Positions 33,033 to 42,264 of a stretch of DNA of 64,000 nt are shown here, piece after piece. The position numbers and the translations under genes were made by a program. Each line of letters begins with the position of its first letter. The first letter of the stretch is position 1. The notes under the pieces are model-generated. The model saw nothing but the letters and a program-made list of their open reading frames with translations, made no database searches and was not told the DNA's origin. The DNA is from Sandaracinobacteroides sayramensis (GTDB taxonomy: Bacteria > Pseudomonadota > Alphaproteobacteria > Sphingomonadales > Sphingomonadaceae), in the NCBI RefSeq assembly GCF_022014495.1, contig NZ_JAKLSQ010000010.1, forward strand, positions 310,832-374,831. The letters are read 5' to 3'.

Positions 33033-33332
33033 TTGGCCAGAGTAACTGTTCGCATCGACGATGCGCGCCACGAGCTGCTGAAACGCAGGGCGCGCAGTGT
33101 CGGCATCACCGTCGCCGAACTTCTCCGTCCCGCTATCGAACAGGCCGCCGATCCTCGCAGCGGCTATGTCTTTACGACGCAGGACGAGATCCTCTCCGGC
33201 GTCCTCCAGACCCTCGCGATCGTCGCGGCCTCGATCCGCCGGCGATCCCCGGACGCCCTCGAAGAGGGGATGGCCGACGCGCGCCAGATGCTCCTCGATC
33301 GGGGCCTGCTCCCGCCCGAGCAACGGCCATGA
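33033..33332 (+). CDS. Ribbon-helix-helix relaxosome accessory protein
   Basis: A 99-residue protein whose N-terminus (ARVTVRIDDARHELLKRRAR) is a ribbon-helix-helix DNA-binding motif, followed by a helical C-terminal part. Located directly upstream of traD and mobF and overlapping traD by four bases, it is probably the oriT-binding accessory protein (TraY/TrwA-like role). The start is TTG 33033, seven bases after GGAG; no ATG or GTG fits as well. Confidence 0.72.
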   Translation: MARVTVRIDDARHELLKRRARSVGITVAELLRPAIEQAADPRSGYVFTTQDEILSGVLQTLAIVAASIRRRSPDALEEGMADARQMLLDRGLLPPEQRP

Positions 33333-35419
33333 GTATCTTCCGCAACGACACCCTGGGATCGTGGACGCGGGGCGGTCAGGCGATCGTTCACAATGTCCGC
33401 ATGACCACCCAGGTCTTCATCCAGACGATGATTGCCGGCCTGGTCATCTGGGGGATGGGCACGGCCTGGTATGCGCTCGAACGGTCCACCGACTATCAGC
33501 GGTTCGTTCTCGTCAAGCTGGTCGAAGCCACCTTTAAGGCCGACGCCGCGCCTGGGACCAACGATCCCGTCCTCTTCCGCACGCCGGAGGGGCGCGAATA
33601 TTGGACCTCGGCCGACTATCTGGTCGAATCCGAAATCGCCAAGCAAGCCCTCCGCAAGCTCGAAACCGATCTCATCCACGGGGCGGCGATCGCGGGGGGC
33701 GTCGCCATCCTCGCGCTCGTCTGGGCGTGGTTCTACTTCACCCGCACCGGGAAGGGTCTCGGCTCCAACGAATATGTCCGCGGCGCCCGCTTCGGGAGCG
33801 TCTCCCAGGTCCGTCGCGCGCTCTGGCGCCAGAAGAAAGGCAGCTTCTCGATCGGGGGCGTCCCGATGCCCGATGCCTTCGAGCCGGAGCATATCCTGCT
33901 CATCGGAGCCCCCGGAACGGGGAAGACCAATCTCATCACCACCATGCTCGCCGGTATCCGCAAGAAGGGCAAGCGTGCCATCGTCTATGACACCGCGGGG
34001 AGCTTCGTCGAAAAATTCTATCGGCCGGGGCACGACATCCTGCTCAACCCCCTCGATCAGCGCACAGACATATGGAGCCCCTGGGTCGATGTCCCCCGCG
34101 ACTACCATTATGACCAGATCGCGGAATCGACCATTCCCGACAAGCAAGGCGATCCCTTCTGGGCGAAGTCGGCCCGCGGCACGCTCGTCGCCGTCATGCG
34201 CAAGCTCGCCCGGCAGCAGCACACCCTGATCTCGGTATTGCTGGAGCGCGTGCTGCGCTCCCCGCTGGCGGATCTCGCCGCCTTCACCAGAGGGACCGAC
34301 GCGGCCGCCTTCATATCGACCGAGGGCGAAAGAACCTCCGCCGGCATCCAGGCCGAACTCGCCTCGGTGATGCGCAGCTTCTCCTATCTCGACGATACCA
34401 CCGACGGCTTCTCCATCCGCGAATGGGTGGAGAACGAGACGGACGATAGCTGGCTGTTCGTCACCGTGAAGGCGGACCAGCTCCCGTCGCTTCGCCCCCT
34501 GATCACCGTTTGGCTCGACATCGCGATCAGCGCGATCATGAGCCTCGCGCCCGACCGGGATCGCCGCCTCTATTGCGTGATCGACGAGCTGCCGACGCTC
34601 CAGAAATTGCCGTCGCTCTCGGACTTCCTTGCCCGTGCCCGGAAATATGGCGGCTGCGGTATCCTCGGCTTCCAGTCCTATCCCCAGCTCGAAGCGACCT
34701 ACGGGATTCAGGATGCCGCCGCCATCACCGGCTATTGCTCGACCTGGGTGGCGCTGCGGGCGAACGACACCGCCACCGCCAAGCACGTCTCGGAGAATCT
34801 CGGCCAGGTCGAGCAGGTCGAGGCCAATGAAGGCATGTCCTATGGCGTCAACGACATGCGGGATGGCGTCAACCTGTCTCGGATGCAGGTGACGCGGCCG
34901 CTCGTGATGCACACGGAGGTCACGAACCTTCCCAACCTGTCCGGCTTCCTGCGCTTCGGCCGCAACCTGCCGGTGGTCCGCTTCGACGATCGCTTCAATG
35001 CGCTGCCATCGGTCTGTCCCGCCTTCATCGAACGCGACACCCCGCCCACGCGCCTTCAGGCGGGGCAAGATATCATCGCCCGCGTGCGGGCGGCCGCACG
35101 CGCGAGGGCGGCGGCGGAACGGGAAGCCAGCGAGCGCGGCGCGGAGGCGCCTGCTCGCCGACCTGCACCTCCGCCACGTCAGCCGGACCTCTTCGATCCC
35201 AATGCCGCGCCGCCGGTGAATCCCCCGCCGCAGCAAGGGGAGCCGGAGCCCATTCAGAGCGAAGCGGAAGACCTGAATGCCGTGCCGTCCGATCTCCCGC
35301 CGCCAGATGAGCGAGCTGGTCCCGTCACCTTCCTCGGCGCGACGCGCGGGCGCATGAATGTGCCGCTCGACGCCCATGGCCGCGCAAGCGGTCCTCGCGG
35401 CCCGGCGAGGCCGGCATGA
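33329..35419 (+). CDS. traD: Type IV coupling protein TraD
   Basis: A 696-residue VirD4/TraD-type ATPase that hands the relaxase-DNA complex to the secretion channel. It has two N-terminal membrane segments (about residues 25-45 and 110-135), Walker A GAPGTGKT at 193-200, Walker B VIDELPTL from about 417, and the ARKYGGCGILGFQSYPQLEA block typical of TraD-AAA domains. The last 110 residues are proline/alanine-rich and disordered, ending near the relaxase-contact region. Its start and stop both overlap neighbours, showing tight coupling with the RHH and relaxase genes. Confidence 0.95.
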   Translation: MSIFRNDTLGSWTRGGQAIVHNVRMTTQVFIQTMIAGLVIWGMGTAWYALERSTDYQRFVLVKLVEATFKADAAPGTNDPVLFRTPEGREYWTSADYLVESEIAKQALRKLETDLIHGAAIAGGVAILALVWAWFYFTRTGKGLGSNEYVRGARFGSVSQVRRALWRQKKGSFSIGGVPMPDAFEPEHILLIGAPGTGKTNLITTMLAGIRKKGKRAIVYDTAGSFVEKFYRPGHDILLNPLDQRTDIWSPWVDVPRDYHYDQIAESTIPDKQGDPFWAKSARGTLVAVMRKLARQQHTLISVLLERVLRSPLADLAAFTRGTDAAAFISTEGERTSAGIQAELASVMRSFSYLDDTTDGFSIREWVENETDDSWLFVTVKADQLPSLRPLITVWLDIAISAIMSLAPDRDRRLYCVIDELPTLQKLPSLSDFLARARKYGGCGILGFQSYPQLEATYGIQDAAAITGYCSTWVALRANDTATAKHVSENLGQVEQVEANEGMSYGVNDMRDGVNLSRMQVTRPLVMHTEVTNLPNLSGFLRFGRNLPVVRFDDRFNALPSVCPAFIERDTPPTRLQAGQDIIARVRAAARARAAAEREASERGAEAPARRPAPPPRQPDLFDPNAAPPVNPPPQQGEPEPIQSEAEDLNAVPSDLPPPDERAGPVTFLGATRGRMNVPLDAHGRASGPRGPARPA

Positions 35420-38397
35420 TTCATCCCCGGCGCCTCAAGGGCACGCCCGCCAATCTCGCCAGATACTATACGATCGGCGATTATTATACGAAGGGCGGCG
35501 ACGAACACAGCGAATGGGGCGGCCGCCTCGCCCCCGACCTCGGCCTTGAGGGCAAGGTCGATCCCGCCGTCTTTCAGGAAATGCTTTCCGGAAAGGTCGA
35601 GGGCTTCCAGCTCGGCCGGCACGGCAAGGACGGCCAGCTCCAACACCATCCCGGCTGGGACTTCGCCGTCAATGCCCCCAAATCCGTCTCGATCATGGCG
35701 CTGGTGCATGGCGATGAACGGATCATCGCCGCCCACGAATATGCGGTCGGCGCCGCCATCGACTATATCGAGGAACACGCCCAGCTCCGGCGGCGCTTCG
35801 ACGGAGAGATCGTCCATGTGACGACCGGCCGGTTGCTGTTCGCGCGCTTCACCGAACATAGCAGCCGGGAACTCGACCCCCATCTGCACACGCATGTCGT
35901 GGTCATGAACATGACCAACGAGTTCAGGGGGGATAATGTCGTCAGCCTCGAAACTCGGGCCATGTTCGCCGAGCAGATGGTCGGCGGACAGGTCTATCGC
36001 AACGCGCTTGCCCACCGGCTTCGGGAAATCGGCTACGAAATCGAGTTCGACCCGAAAAGCGGCCTGTTCGAGATCAAAGGCATCCCCGAAGACATGCTGC
36101 GCGATATGTCGCAGCGCGCCGAACAGATCGATGCTCACGCCAAGGAACATGGCCATGTCGGACAAGCGCAGCGGGCGAAGTCCTTCTATGCGACCAGGCG
36201 GGCGAAGGAATCCGTCGGCCTCGACGAGCTTCACGCGCGATGGGCGGACCGGGCGAAACCCTGGGAGCCGGCGCTGCAAGAAATCGCCAACGAGGTAGCG
36301 CGCAAGGGCGAGCAAACACTGGAGCCCGACCGCCGCGTGGCGGCACAGGCCGCCGCGTTCGGTGTCCGGCAGGCCGAGACCCATGAAGCGGTCAACAATA
36401 TGGGGCGCTTCTATCGCATCGCGCTCGCGTCCCATGTCGGCGAGGTCCGGCTGGAGGATGTGCGCCCCTTGCTGGAGGCGCAGGAAGCCACCTCCAAACT
36501 CTTCCGCACCATACAGCAGTCCGGCGATCGGACGCAGATGCGGGGTCGGACTAGCTTGCGGACGGTGCGCCTCGAACTGGCGCTGTCGGAACATCTCTCC
36601 CTTGCCATGGGCGATGCCGCGCCGCTGGCGACCCGCGAACGGCTGATGGAGGCGGCGCAGTCGGCCCGCCTGACCGACGCGCAGACCGCCGCCTTGTTCA
36701 ACATCGCATCGGGGACCGATCGGCTTGTCGGCATTCAGGGCGTGGGTGGTTCGGGCAAGTCCACCCTCGTCGGCGCGCTGGTCAATGCGACACGGCCCGA
36801 TTTCGAACTGGTCGCCCTCGCGCCGACGTCATCGGCCGCGGCCGATCTCGGCGCCAAGGCCGGAATCGAATCCAGAACGGTCGCGTCGCTGCTCGCCAAG
36901 GGCGGGCACGACGTCACCGAGAAGCACATTCTGGTGGTCGACGAGGCCGGCCAGCTTGGCAACCGGCAGGCGAAACGGCTGCTCGAAATCAGCCGCCACA
37001 CGGGCGCCAAGCTGATCCTGATCGGCGACACCAAGCAGACCGGCGCCATCGAACAGGGCAAGGCATTCTGGCTGCTCCAGCAGCTCGGGATGCCGACCAG
37101 CTATCTCACCGAATCGATGCGCCAGGAGACGCGCGCGATGAAAGCCGCCGTGTCTCTCGCCCGAAACGGCGAATATGCCGCATCGCTCGCGGCGCTGGAC
37201 CGGGTGGCGACAGGAGAGAGTGCCGAGAAACTTGCCGAAGATCTGGTCAAGGCATGGACCAGGCTCAAACCTTCGTCGCGTGCCGCCACCAATATTCTGG
37301 TGCTCGACAATGCCACCCGCCTGATCGTCAACAGCCAGATCCGCGAGACGCTGAAAACCGAAGGTGCGCTCGCAGCCCAGGACGCCCGGCTGGAGGTGCT
37401 GGTCCCGGCCGCGATGACCGAGCAGGAAAAGCATTTCGCGCGCTTCTATTCGGGCGGCCAGGTGGTGATGTTCGCGCGCGACAATGCCGGCATCGGTATA
37501 GCGCGCGACACCGAATATCGCGTCACCGGCACCGGCCGCGACAGCAAGGGCCGGCAAGTCGTTCATCTGGTCGATCAGAACGGCCGGACCATCGCCTGGA
37601 ATCCACGCCTCGGCAAAGCCGGGCATGTCAACGTCTTCCTCACCGAGAAGCGCGACCTTGCCGAAGGCGACCGCATCCAGTGGCGCCTGGTCAACAAGCA
37701 ACTCGGCTTGAAGAATGCGGAGCGCGGCACCGTCGAAACGCTGGACGGCACCATGGCCACGATCCGGTGGGATCGCGGCGAGCGCGTGGAAACCATCGAT
37801 CTCAGCAAGCACAAGACTTGGGATCACGGCTACTCCGAAACCGTCTATTCTGCGCAATCCAAGACCTATGCGCGTGTCTTTGTCCTGGCGCCGGTGGAGT
37901 CCGGCCTGGTCAACGGCCAGAATTTCTACACCGCCATCACTCGCGCGCGGCTCGGCGTGAAACTCTGGACCGAAGATCTCAAGCGCCTTGCCGAGAAGCT
38001 GCACGCACGATCGGGGGAAAAGGCATCCACCCTCGAAGCGCTTGGCAGGCTACAAGCCGACAGCCATCGCGTCCGCAGCACGCGTCACAGGGATCGGCTC
38101 GACCGATCCCGCGACACCAATGCCCAGGACCGCGAAATGCGGCGGCAGGAGCGGGAACGGCAAGAGCGCGGCGAACTGCCCGACAGGGGGCCGCGCAGCC
38201 TTGGCGAGATCCTTGCCAGCCGTGCGCATGAGGGCGCGATGGCCGTCGACCGCTTCCTGCGCGCGACGCTCGACCGCGAGCGGGATCGCGCGGCCGAGCG
38301 CGCCGGCGGTGGCGATCACGCCGATCGCGCCGAGCCCGTCCACCAGCCCCAACCCGACCATGACCATGGCGGTCATGGCGGCGGCCACGACCGATAG
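35416..38397 (+). CDS. mobF: MobF relaxase/helicase (TraI/TrwC family)
   Basis: A 993-residue protein, close to TrwC in length. The TrwC relaxase domain is N-terminal: paired tyrosines Y17-Y18 and Y23-Y24 for nicking, and the metal triad H156, H158, H160 in DPHLHTHVVVMN. The superfamily 1 helicase follows: Walker A GVGGSGKS near 442-449, DE at 509-510 in LVVDEAGQ, and the UvrD-like C-terminal FYTAITRAR. It nicks oriT, stays covalently bound and unwinds the transferred strand. The C-terminal 120 residues are Arg/Glu-rich with a histidine/aspartate-rich end (HQPQPDHDHGGHGGGH). It overlaps traD by four bases. Confidence 0.96.
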   Translation: MIHPRRLKGTPANLARYYTIGDYYTKGGDEHSEWGGRLAPDLGLEGKVDPAVFQEMLSGKVEGFQLGRHGKDGQLQHHPGWDFAVNAPKSVSIMALVHGDERIIAAHEYAVGAAIDYIEEHAQLRRRFDGEIVHVTTGRLLFARFTEHSSRELDPHLHTHVVVMNMTNEFRGDNVVSLETRAMFAEQMVGGQVYRNALAHRLREIGYEIEFDPKSGLFEIKGIPEDMLRDMSQRAEQIDAHAKEHGHVGQAQRAKSFYATRRAKESVGLDELHARWADRAKPWEPALQEIANEVARKGEQTLEPDRRVAAQAAAFGVRQAETHEAVNNMGRFYRIALASHVGEVRLEDVRPLLEAQEATSKLFRTIQQSGDRTQMRGRTSLRTVRLELALSEHLSLAMGDAAPLATRERLMEAAQSARLTDAQTAALFNIASGTDRLVGIQGVGGSGKSTLVGALVNATRPDFELVALAPTSSAAADLGAKAGIESRTVASLLAKGGHDVTEKHILVVDEAGQLGNRQAKRLLEISRHTGAKLILIGDTKQTGAIEQGKAFWLLQQLGMPTSYLTESMRQETRAMKAAVSLARNGEYAASLAALDRVATGESAEKLAEDLVKAWTRLKPSSRAATNILVLDNATRLIVNSQIRETLKTEGALAAQDARLEVLVPAAMTEQEKHFARFYSGGQVVMFARDNAGIGIARDTEYRVTGTGRDSKGRQVVHLVDQNGRTIAWNPRLGKAGHVNVFLTEKRDLAEGDRIQWRLVNKQLGLKNAERGTVETLDGTMATIRWDRGERVETIDLSKHKTWDHGYSETVYSAQSKTYARVFVLAPVESGLVNGQNFYTAITRARLGVKLWTEDLKRLAEKLHARSGEKASTLEALGRLQADSHRVRSTRHRDRLDRSRDTNAQDREMRRQERERQERGELPDRGPRSLGEILASRAHEGAMAVDRFLRATLDRERDRAAERAGGGDHADRAEPVHQPQPDHDHGGHGGGHDR

Positions 38398-38405
38398 GAG
38401 GAAAC

Positions 38406-39005
38406 ATGAACCTCTTGCTGATAGTGCTTGTCTGCCTCGCGCTGCTCGCCTTCTTCCTGCGGCACTTCCACGTCCCGATCCGGCATCGCTGGCGAAGACG
38501 GCAGGCCCGGATCATGTATGCCCAGTTTTCCGGCCGGGACCGGGACCAGCCCGCGGTGCTGCATTTTGCGCGGCTCCGCGCGATGGACGCGCTCGCGTTC
38601 GAGGAACTGCTGCTGGAAGCCTTCGAGCAACGGGGTTTCAAGGTCATTCGGAATCACCGATATACCGGCGATGGCGGTCTGGACGGCCAGGTCGTCATTG
38701 CCGGGCGCACCTGGCTCATTCAGGCCAAGCGCTATCGCAGCGCCATCAAGCCCGATCATGTCCGAGACTTTGTCCGTCTCTGCGACCAGCGCCGGCAACC
38801 CGGCCTGTTCATCCATACCGGGCGCACCGGGGGCCAGAGCCGCGAAGCCGTTTCCAGCGCTACCGGCATCGAGATCATTTCCGGCAACAGGCTGCTCGCG
38901 CTTCTCACCGGCTCACCTTTTGCTCTGCCCGGAACCGGCACTGCGTCGGCGCAGAAGGCGAGGCGACTGCCGCAGGGCGATCCCCATGGCAGGAGGCAGG
39001 CATGA
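38406..39005 (+). CDS. Membrane-anchored Mrr-like restriction endonuclease
   Basis: A 199-residue protein. Residues 1-19 form a membrane anchor, followed by a basic stretch. A PD-(D/E)XK nuclease domain follows with D89 in TGDGGLDG and Q106-AK108 in WLIQAKRY, the Mrr catalytic pattern. It sits nine bases after the relaxase gene and overlaps the transglycosylase gene, so it is part of the DNA-processing operon. Membrane location beside the channel suggests it acts on DNA at entry or exit; a role against competing plasmids is speculative. Confidence 0.82.
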   Translation: MNLLLIVLVCLALLAFFLRHFHVPIRHRWRRRQARIMYAQFSGRDRDQPAVLHFARLRAMDALAFEELLLEAFEQRGFKVIRNHRYTGDGGLDGQVVIAGRTWLIQAKRYRSAIKPDHVRDFVRLCDQRRQPGLFIHTGRTGGQSREAVSSATGIEIISGNRLLALLTGSPFALPGTGTASAQKARRLPQGDPHGRRQA

Positions 39006-39667
39006 GGATCGTGCGATCGTTCGCCGCGATTGCCGCGTGTGTCGTTGCGATCGTTGCACAGCCACTTGCCGCCAAGTCGCGGCCGTCCGACGAGACGCGG
39101 ATCGCGCTTTGCATCCGCGAGGCATCGCGCGGCCAACTCTGGCTGGAACGCACGCTTTGGGGCTTGCGCGATCAGGAAGCCGGCTGGCTCGGTGCGGAAA
39201 TCAGGAACACCAATGGCAGCCACGATCTCGGCCCGCTTCAGGTGAATAGCTGGTGGGTGCCGCGCTTTGCCAAGATGCTGGGTCGCGCGCCTTCGGATAT
39301 TCGCCACTGGCTTCGCTATGATGCCTGCTTCAACGTCGAAGCCGCCCGATGGATATTCCTCTCGGCGCTGGAACAGGCAGGCGGATACTGGAAGGCGGTC
39401 GGCCTTTACCATAGTCCGACAGCGTGGCGGCAGCAGCGCTATGCCGCACTGGTTGCCGGCAAGATGCGCGCGCGCTTCGGAACGGAGATGTTCGCGTCGG
39501 CGATGGCGCCGCCCGCCGCAGCCATGATGTCCGTGCGCGGGGTGTCGCAGTCCGTGCCGCGGGCGGACGTCCCGACGCGCCGGATCGTCACCTATCACGG
39601 TTTCGGCAAGGACACGGCCGACAGCGCCGATGCACAAGCAGGTCCGGTTGCCACGGACTCGCTGTAG
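39002..39667 (+). CDS. Conjugative lytic transglycosylase
   Basis: A 221-residue VirB1/PilT-like SLT-domain protein with a signal peptide ending near LAAKS. The catalytic glutamate is probably E59 in RDQEAGW, followed by NTNGSHDLGPLQVNSWW and VGLYHSP. It would open peptidoglycan locally for the transfer channel. The C-terminal 60 residues are unstructured. ATGA overlap with the nuclease gene. Confidence 0.85.
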   Translation: MRIVRSFAAIAACVVAIVAQPLAAKSRPSDETRIALCIREASRGQLWLERTLWGLRDQEAGWLGAEIRNTNGSHDLGPLQVNSWWVPRFAKMLGRAPSDIRHWLRYDACFNVEAARWIFLSALEQAGGYWKAVGLYHSPTAWRQQRYAALVAGKMRARFGTEMFASAMAPPAAAMMSVRGVSQSVPRADVPTRRIVTYHGFGKDTADSADAQAGPVATDSL

Positions 39668-39964
39668 CTTGCCTGCCATAGGCAAGGCGCGGATGCTGTT
39701 TTCAGTTTGAATTTCGTCCGGCCTCAACGCCTGGAACGGTGGGCCCTTTGCAGCCGAAAAGCCAGAAACAAGCAATGGTCCGGTTATTTACCAGATAGTT
39801 ATCGGCTGGGCCCTGACCAAGCCAGATACCGGATCGCAGACGCCTCAATTCAAACCGAAGCGGCACCCTGGCTTGCCGATGCTTTCTTGTCGATCGCCGC
39901 GACGCTACAGTCCGCGCCGCCCGGCCACTGCACAACGGAGACGGCAACCCTGCCTGCCAACAGC

Positions 39965-40843
39965 ATGAGCGAAGATCTGTCGGGAACAACCGATCGTCCT
40001 CTGTTCGCGGTGGACTTCCATCATGACCTGCGGCCCTTGGCCGGGCGAGCGCAGGAGCAATGCAGACCGCAACTCGAAACGCTCCTGCACACGCTGCTCG
40101 AAGCGGCCCGCTGTCCCATCATCGCGCCGCCATCCGAGGCGCCCGACGATCCATCCATCACCGATGCCTTCGCCGCGCTGAAGGATGCCGCAGGCCGGTT
40201 CGATATCGTCCCCGGCCTTAGTCTCGCCGATCATCTCTGGCTGTTCGGCGGAGATCACAGGCGAGGCACCGTCACCGAACGCCTGCTGATGACCATGGCG
40301 CGCTGCCTCGACAATGTTCAGGGCTTCCTTCTGTTCTATGCGACCGACGTGCGGACGCCGCTGGCCTATGCGCCGCACAATCCGCCCTTTCGGGTCGCGG
40401 AAGCGATCGACACGCCACCGGCCGTCGATGGTCCCTATCTCGTGCTGGTGGTGTGCCGGATCGATGGGCAGCAGAAGGCCCAAGCCCTTCGCGGCTATGC
40501 CCAGCCGATCCTCAGCGCGCGCCAGTTCGTTCCGGTTTTCTCGGATCTGGAGCGGGACGTGCTGCGCGCCCTGATCGGGCTTCAGGAGGCGCTGGACCGG
40601 CAAGGGGTGGATTGCGCGATCGAGCGAGCCTTGCCGACGACAGGGGCTGCTCCCGGCCACGATATCAGATTGACCCTCCGCAGAGGGGACGCCGTGCTTC
40701 GTGAGCTGCATATCGCCATCGAGCCGAGCGGCACGCCTGAGCGCCTAGAGCCCCGGAATGACGACTCCAGCTACGTCGTGACACCCGCGCGTTGGCGAGA
40801 CGGCGGATTGGTCGCTTGGCTGGAACGCGCGATCCTGCAATGA
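39965..40843 (+). CDS. Hypothetical protein
   Basis: A 292-residue protein that I do not recognise. It has no signal or membrane segment, and contains LSLADHLWLFGGDHRRGTV and a FLLFYATDVRTPLAYAPHNP block. The start is uncertain: ATG 39965 lacks a good Shine-Dalgarno, and the frame stays open to TTG 39707, but codons 39707-39900 lack the GC bias of the rest. The 297 bases before it hold a CTTGCC/GGCAAG hairpin (39668-39686) and otherwise nothing clear. Confidence 0.6.
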   Translation: MSEDLSGTTDRPLFAVDFHHDLRPLAGRAQEQCRPQLETLLHTLLEAARCPIIAPPSEAPDDPSITDAFAALKDAAGRFDIVPGLSLADHLWLFGGDHRRGTVTERLLMTMARCLDNVQGFLLFYATDVRTPLAYAPHNPPFRVAEAIDTPPAVDGPYLVLVVCRIDGQQKAQALRGYAQPILSARQFVPVFSDLERDVLRALIGLQEALDRQGVDCAIERALPTTGAAPGHDIRLTLRRGDAVLRELHIAIEPSGTPERLEPRNDDSSYVVTPARWRDGGLVAWLERAILQ

Positions 40844-40882
40844 AACTCATGCCCCCGGTCCCCGTTGGCGCTCGCCACAGAC

Positions 40883-40910
40883 TTTACAAACTTGGCAAAC
40901 TTTCTATATT
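40883..40910 (+). promoter_or_regulatory. Promoter of xre-res pair with CAAACTT repeats
   Basis: TTTACA (40883) and TATATT (40905) are 16 bases apart. Two direct copies of CAAACTT (40887-40893 and 40896-40902) fill the spacer and are a likely operator for the Xre antitoxin. AAAGGAA precedes the start by six bases. Confidence 0.6.
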
Positions 40911-40929
40911 GGGCACAAAGGAATCGCCC

Positions 40930-41547
40930 ATGACCCAAGTTTCGCTCAGAACCCGCCAGGATGCCCTGGAGGCAGTCATGACCCTGTTTCAGCAAAAGGT
41001 CGGCGCACTTAGCTTTGCCGCCTTACGCGAACTCGCAGCGGCGCTCCAGCGCCCGCAGCCCGATGCCGAGCGGCTGGCGCGCGTCGTCGTGTCGGCCGCC
41101 GACGATGTGCCGCCCGCACGCATGATGATCGGAAAAGGCCTCGGCGAGGTGCTGCCCGAGCCAGCCGCCATGGCCCGCCTCGACAAGCTGACCGTCACGG
41201 ATGAAACCGACGAGTGGGCGGCCTCCGAGCTGCTCGGCGCGGGCGACATCACCGCGCGTCTCGGCGTGACCCGGACAACGCTCGACAACTGGCGGCGCGC
41301 GCACAAGATCCTCGCCTTTCGCAAGGGCATCCGCAACTTCGTCTATCCGCTGCGGCAATTCGAGCGGAAGGGGCCGGTCGGAGGGCTGGACAAAGTGCGG
41401 GCGCATTTCGACGATGATGAAACGGCATGGGAATGGCTGGTGACGCCCAACCGCTTCACGGGCGGTATCGAGCCGGTCGAATGGCTCCGCAAGGGTAAGG
41501 TCGAGGACGTGACACGCGCGGCGGAAGGCGCGCTCGACTACCAGTGA
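40930..41547 (+). CDS. Xre/MbcA/ParS-type antitoxin
   Basis: A 205-residue antitoxin of the RES-Xre class. A helix-turn-helix is visible in GDITARLGVTRTTLDNWRR and the C-terminal toxin-binding domain in AWEWLVTPNRF then WLRKGKVEDV. It is longer than the usual 120-160 residues, because about 90 N-terminal residues precede the HTH. It overlaps the RES toxin by four bases (GTGA). ATG 40930 is placed just after the promoter; an upstream in-frame ATG lies before the promoter and is not used. Confidence 0.85.
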   Translation: MTQVSLRTRQDALEAVMTLFQQKVGALSFAALRELAAALQRPQPDAERLARVVVSAADDVPPARMMIGKGLGEVLPEPAAMARLDKLTVTDETDEWAASELLGAGDITARLGVTRTTLDNWRRAHKILAFRKGIRNFVYPLRQFERKGPVGGLDKVRAHFDDDETAWEWLVTPNRFTGGIEPVEWLRKGKVEDVTRAAEGALDYQ

Positions 41548-42137
41548 AATTGGACCTTCGGCGCATCGAGGCGCGAACGGGGCCAGTCGAGTTTCGCGAC
41601 TGGCCCCGTATCTTTCCGGCCCGCCATCGCTCGACGCCCGCGGAAGCGGGCTTCGGCGCGAGCCGCTTTTCCAGTCCGAACAAGCTGTTCCGGGTGCTCT
41701 ACGCGGCGGAAGATTTTCCAACCGCCTTTGCCGAGGCGATCGTGCGCGATCGCTTTGCCGGCAAACAGCGCCGTTACCTCTATCGTCCCTTTCTGGAGAG
41801 CCTCGTCGCCACGGAAATCAGCACGCGCGCGCCTCTGGCCCTGCTCGATCTGACCGGACCTGCCGCCTATGAGCTGGGCGTCGACACCGATGCGAAAGGC
41901 GCACGCGCCCACCTCACCGGCCAGCGCTTCGCCGAAGAACTGCACAAGCGAACGACTGTCGACGGCATCCTGTTTTCGTCTCGCCTGACCGATGCGCCAT
42001 GCGTTGCCATATTCGACCGGGCATTCTCGAAGATCAGGGGAACATCTTCCGTAGATATTCTGCGGCTCTCCGCACTGGCGGATGAAATAGAACGGCTGGA
42101 AATCACAGTAAGACGGCGGGCGGTCAAAGCGACGTAG
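41544..42137 (+). CDS. RES-domain toxin
   Basis: A 197-residue RES toxin. The family degrades NAD+ and arrests growth. Family blocks include FSSPNKLFRVLYAAEDFPTA, an AFAEAI helix, and DGILFSSRLTD. The RES signature residues are present in FRVLY (arginine), FAEAI (glutamate) and LFSSR. GTG 41544 overlaps the antitoxin stop. The pair would stabilise the element. Confidence 0.85.
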   Translation: MKLDLRRIEARTGPVEFRDWPRIFPARHRSTPAEAGFGASRFSSPNKLFRVLYAAEDFPTAFAEAIVRDRFAGKQRRYLYRPFLESLVATEISTRAPLALLDLTGPAAYELGVDTDAKGARAHLTGQRFAEELHKRTTVDGILFSSRLTDAPCVAIFDRAFSKIRGTSSVDILRLSALADEIERLEITVRRRAVKAT

Positions 42138-42226
42138 CGCGGATATCCGGTTTCATCGCGCTACGGCCTGATCGGGCGGCACGGTGCCGGTCTCCTCGCC
42201 CTGAGCGGTTTTCGCGCCGCTTTAAT

Positions 42227-42241
42227 TGCGAGTCGTTCGCA
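42227..42241. promoter_or_regulatory. Fur-box-like palindrome upstream of sigma factor gene
   Basis: TGCGAGTCGTTCGCA matches the alphaproteobacterial 7-1-7 Fur pattern TGCGAATNATTCGCA at 12 of 14 symmetric positions. It sits 24 bases before the start of the ECF sigma gene, so iron-replete repression by Fur is likely. Confidence 0.55.
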
Positions 42242-42264
42242 CTTGGTCTAGTAGCAGCATCGAC

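Noticed and set aside
39707-39964. N-terminal extension of the gene at 39965 from a TTG start
   Set aside because: Third-position base use is unlike the rest of the gene and no ribosome-binding site precedes the TTG; kept only as an alternative.
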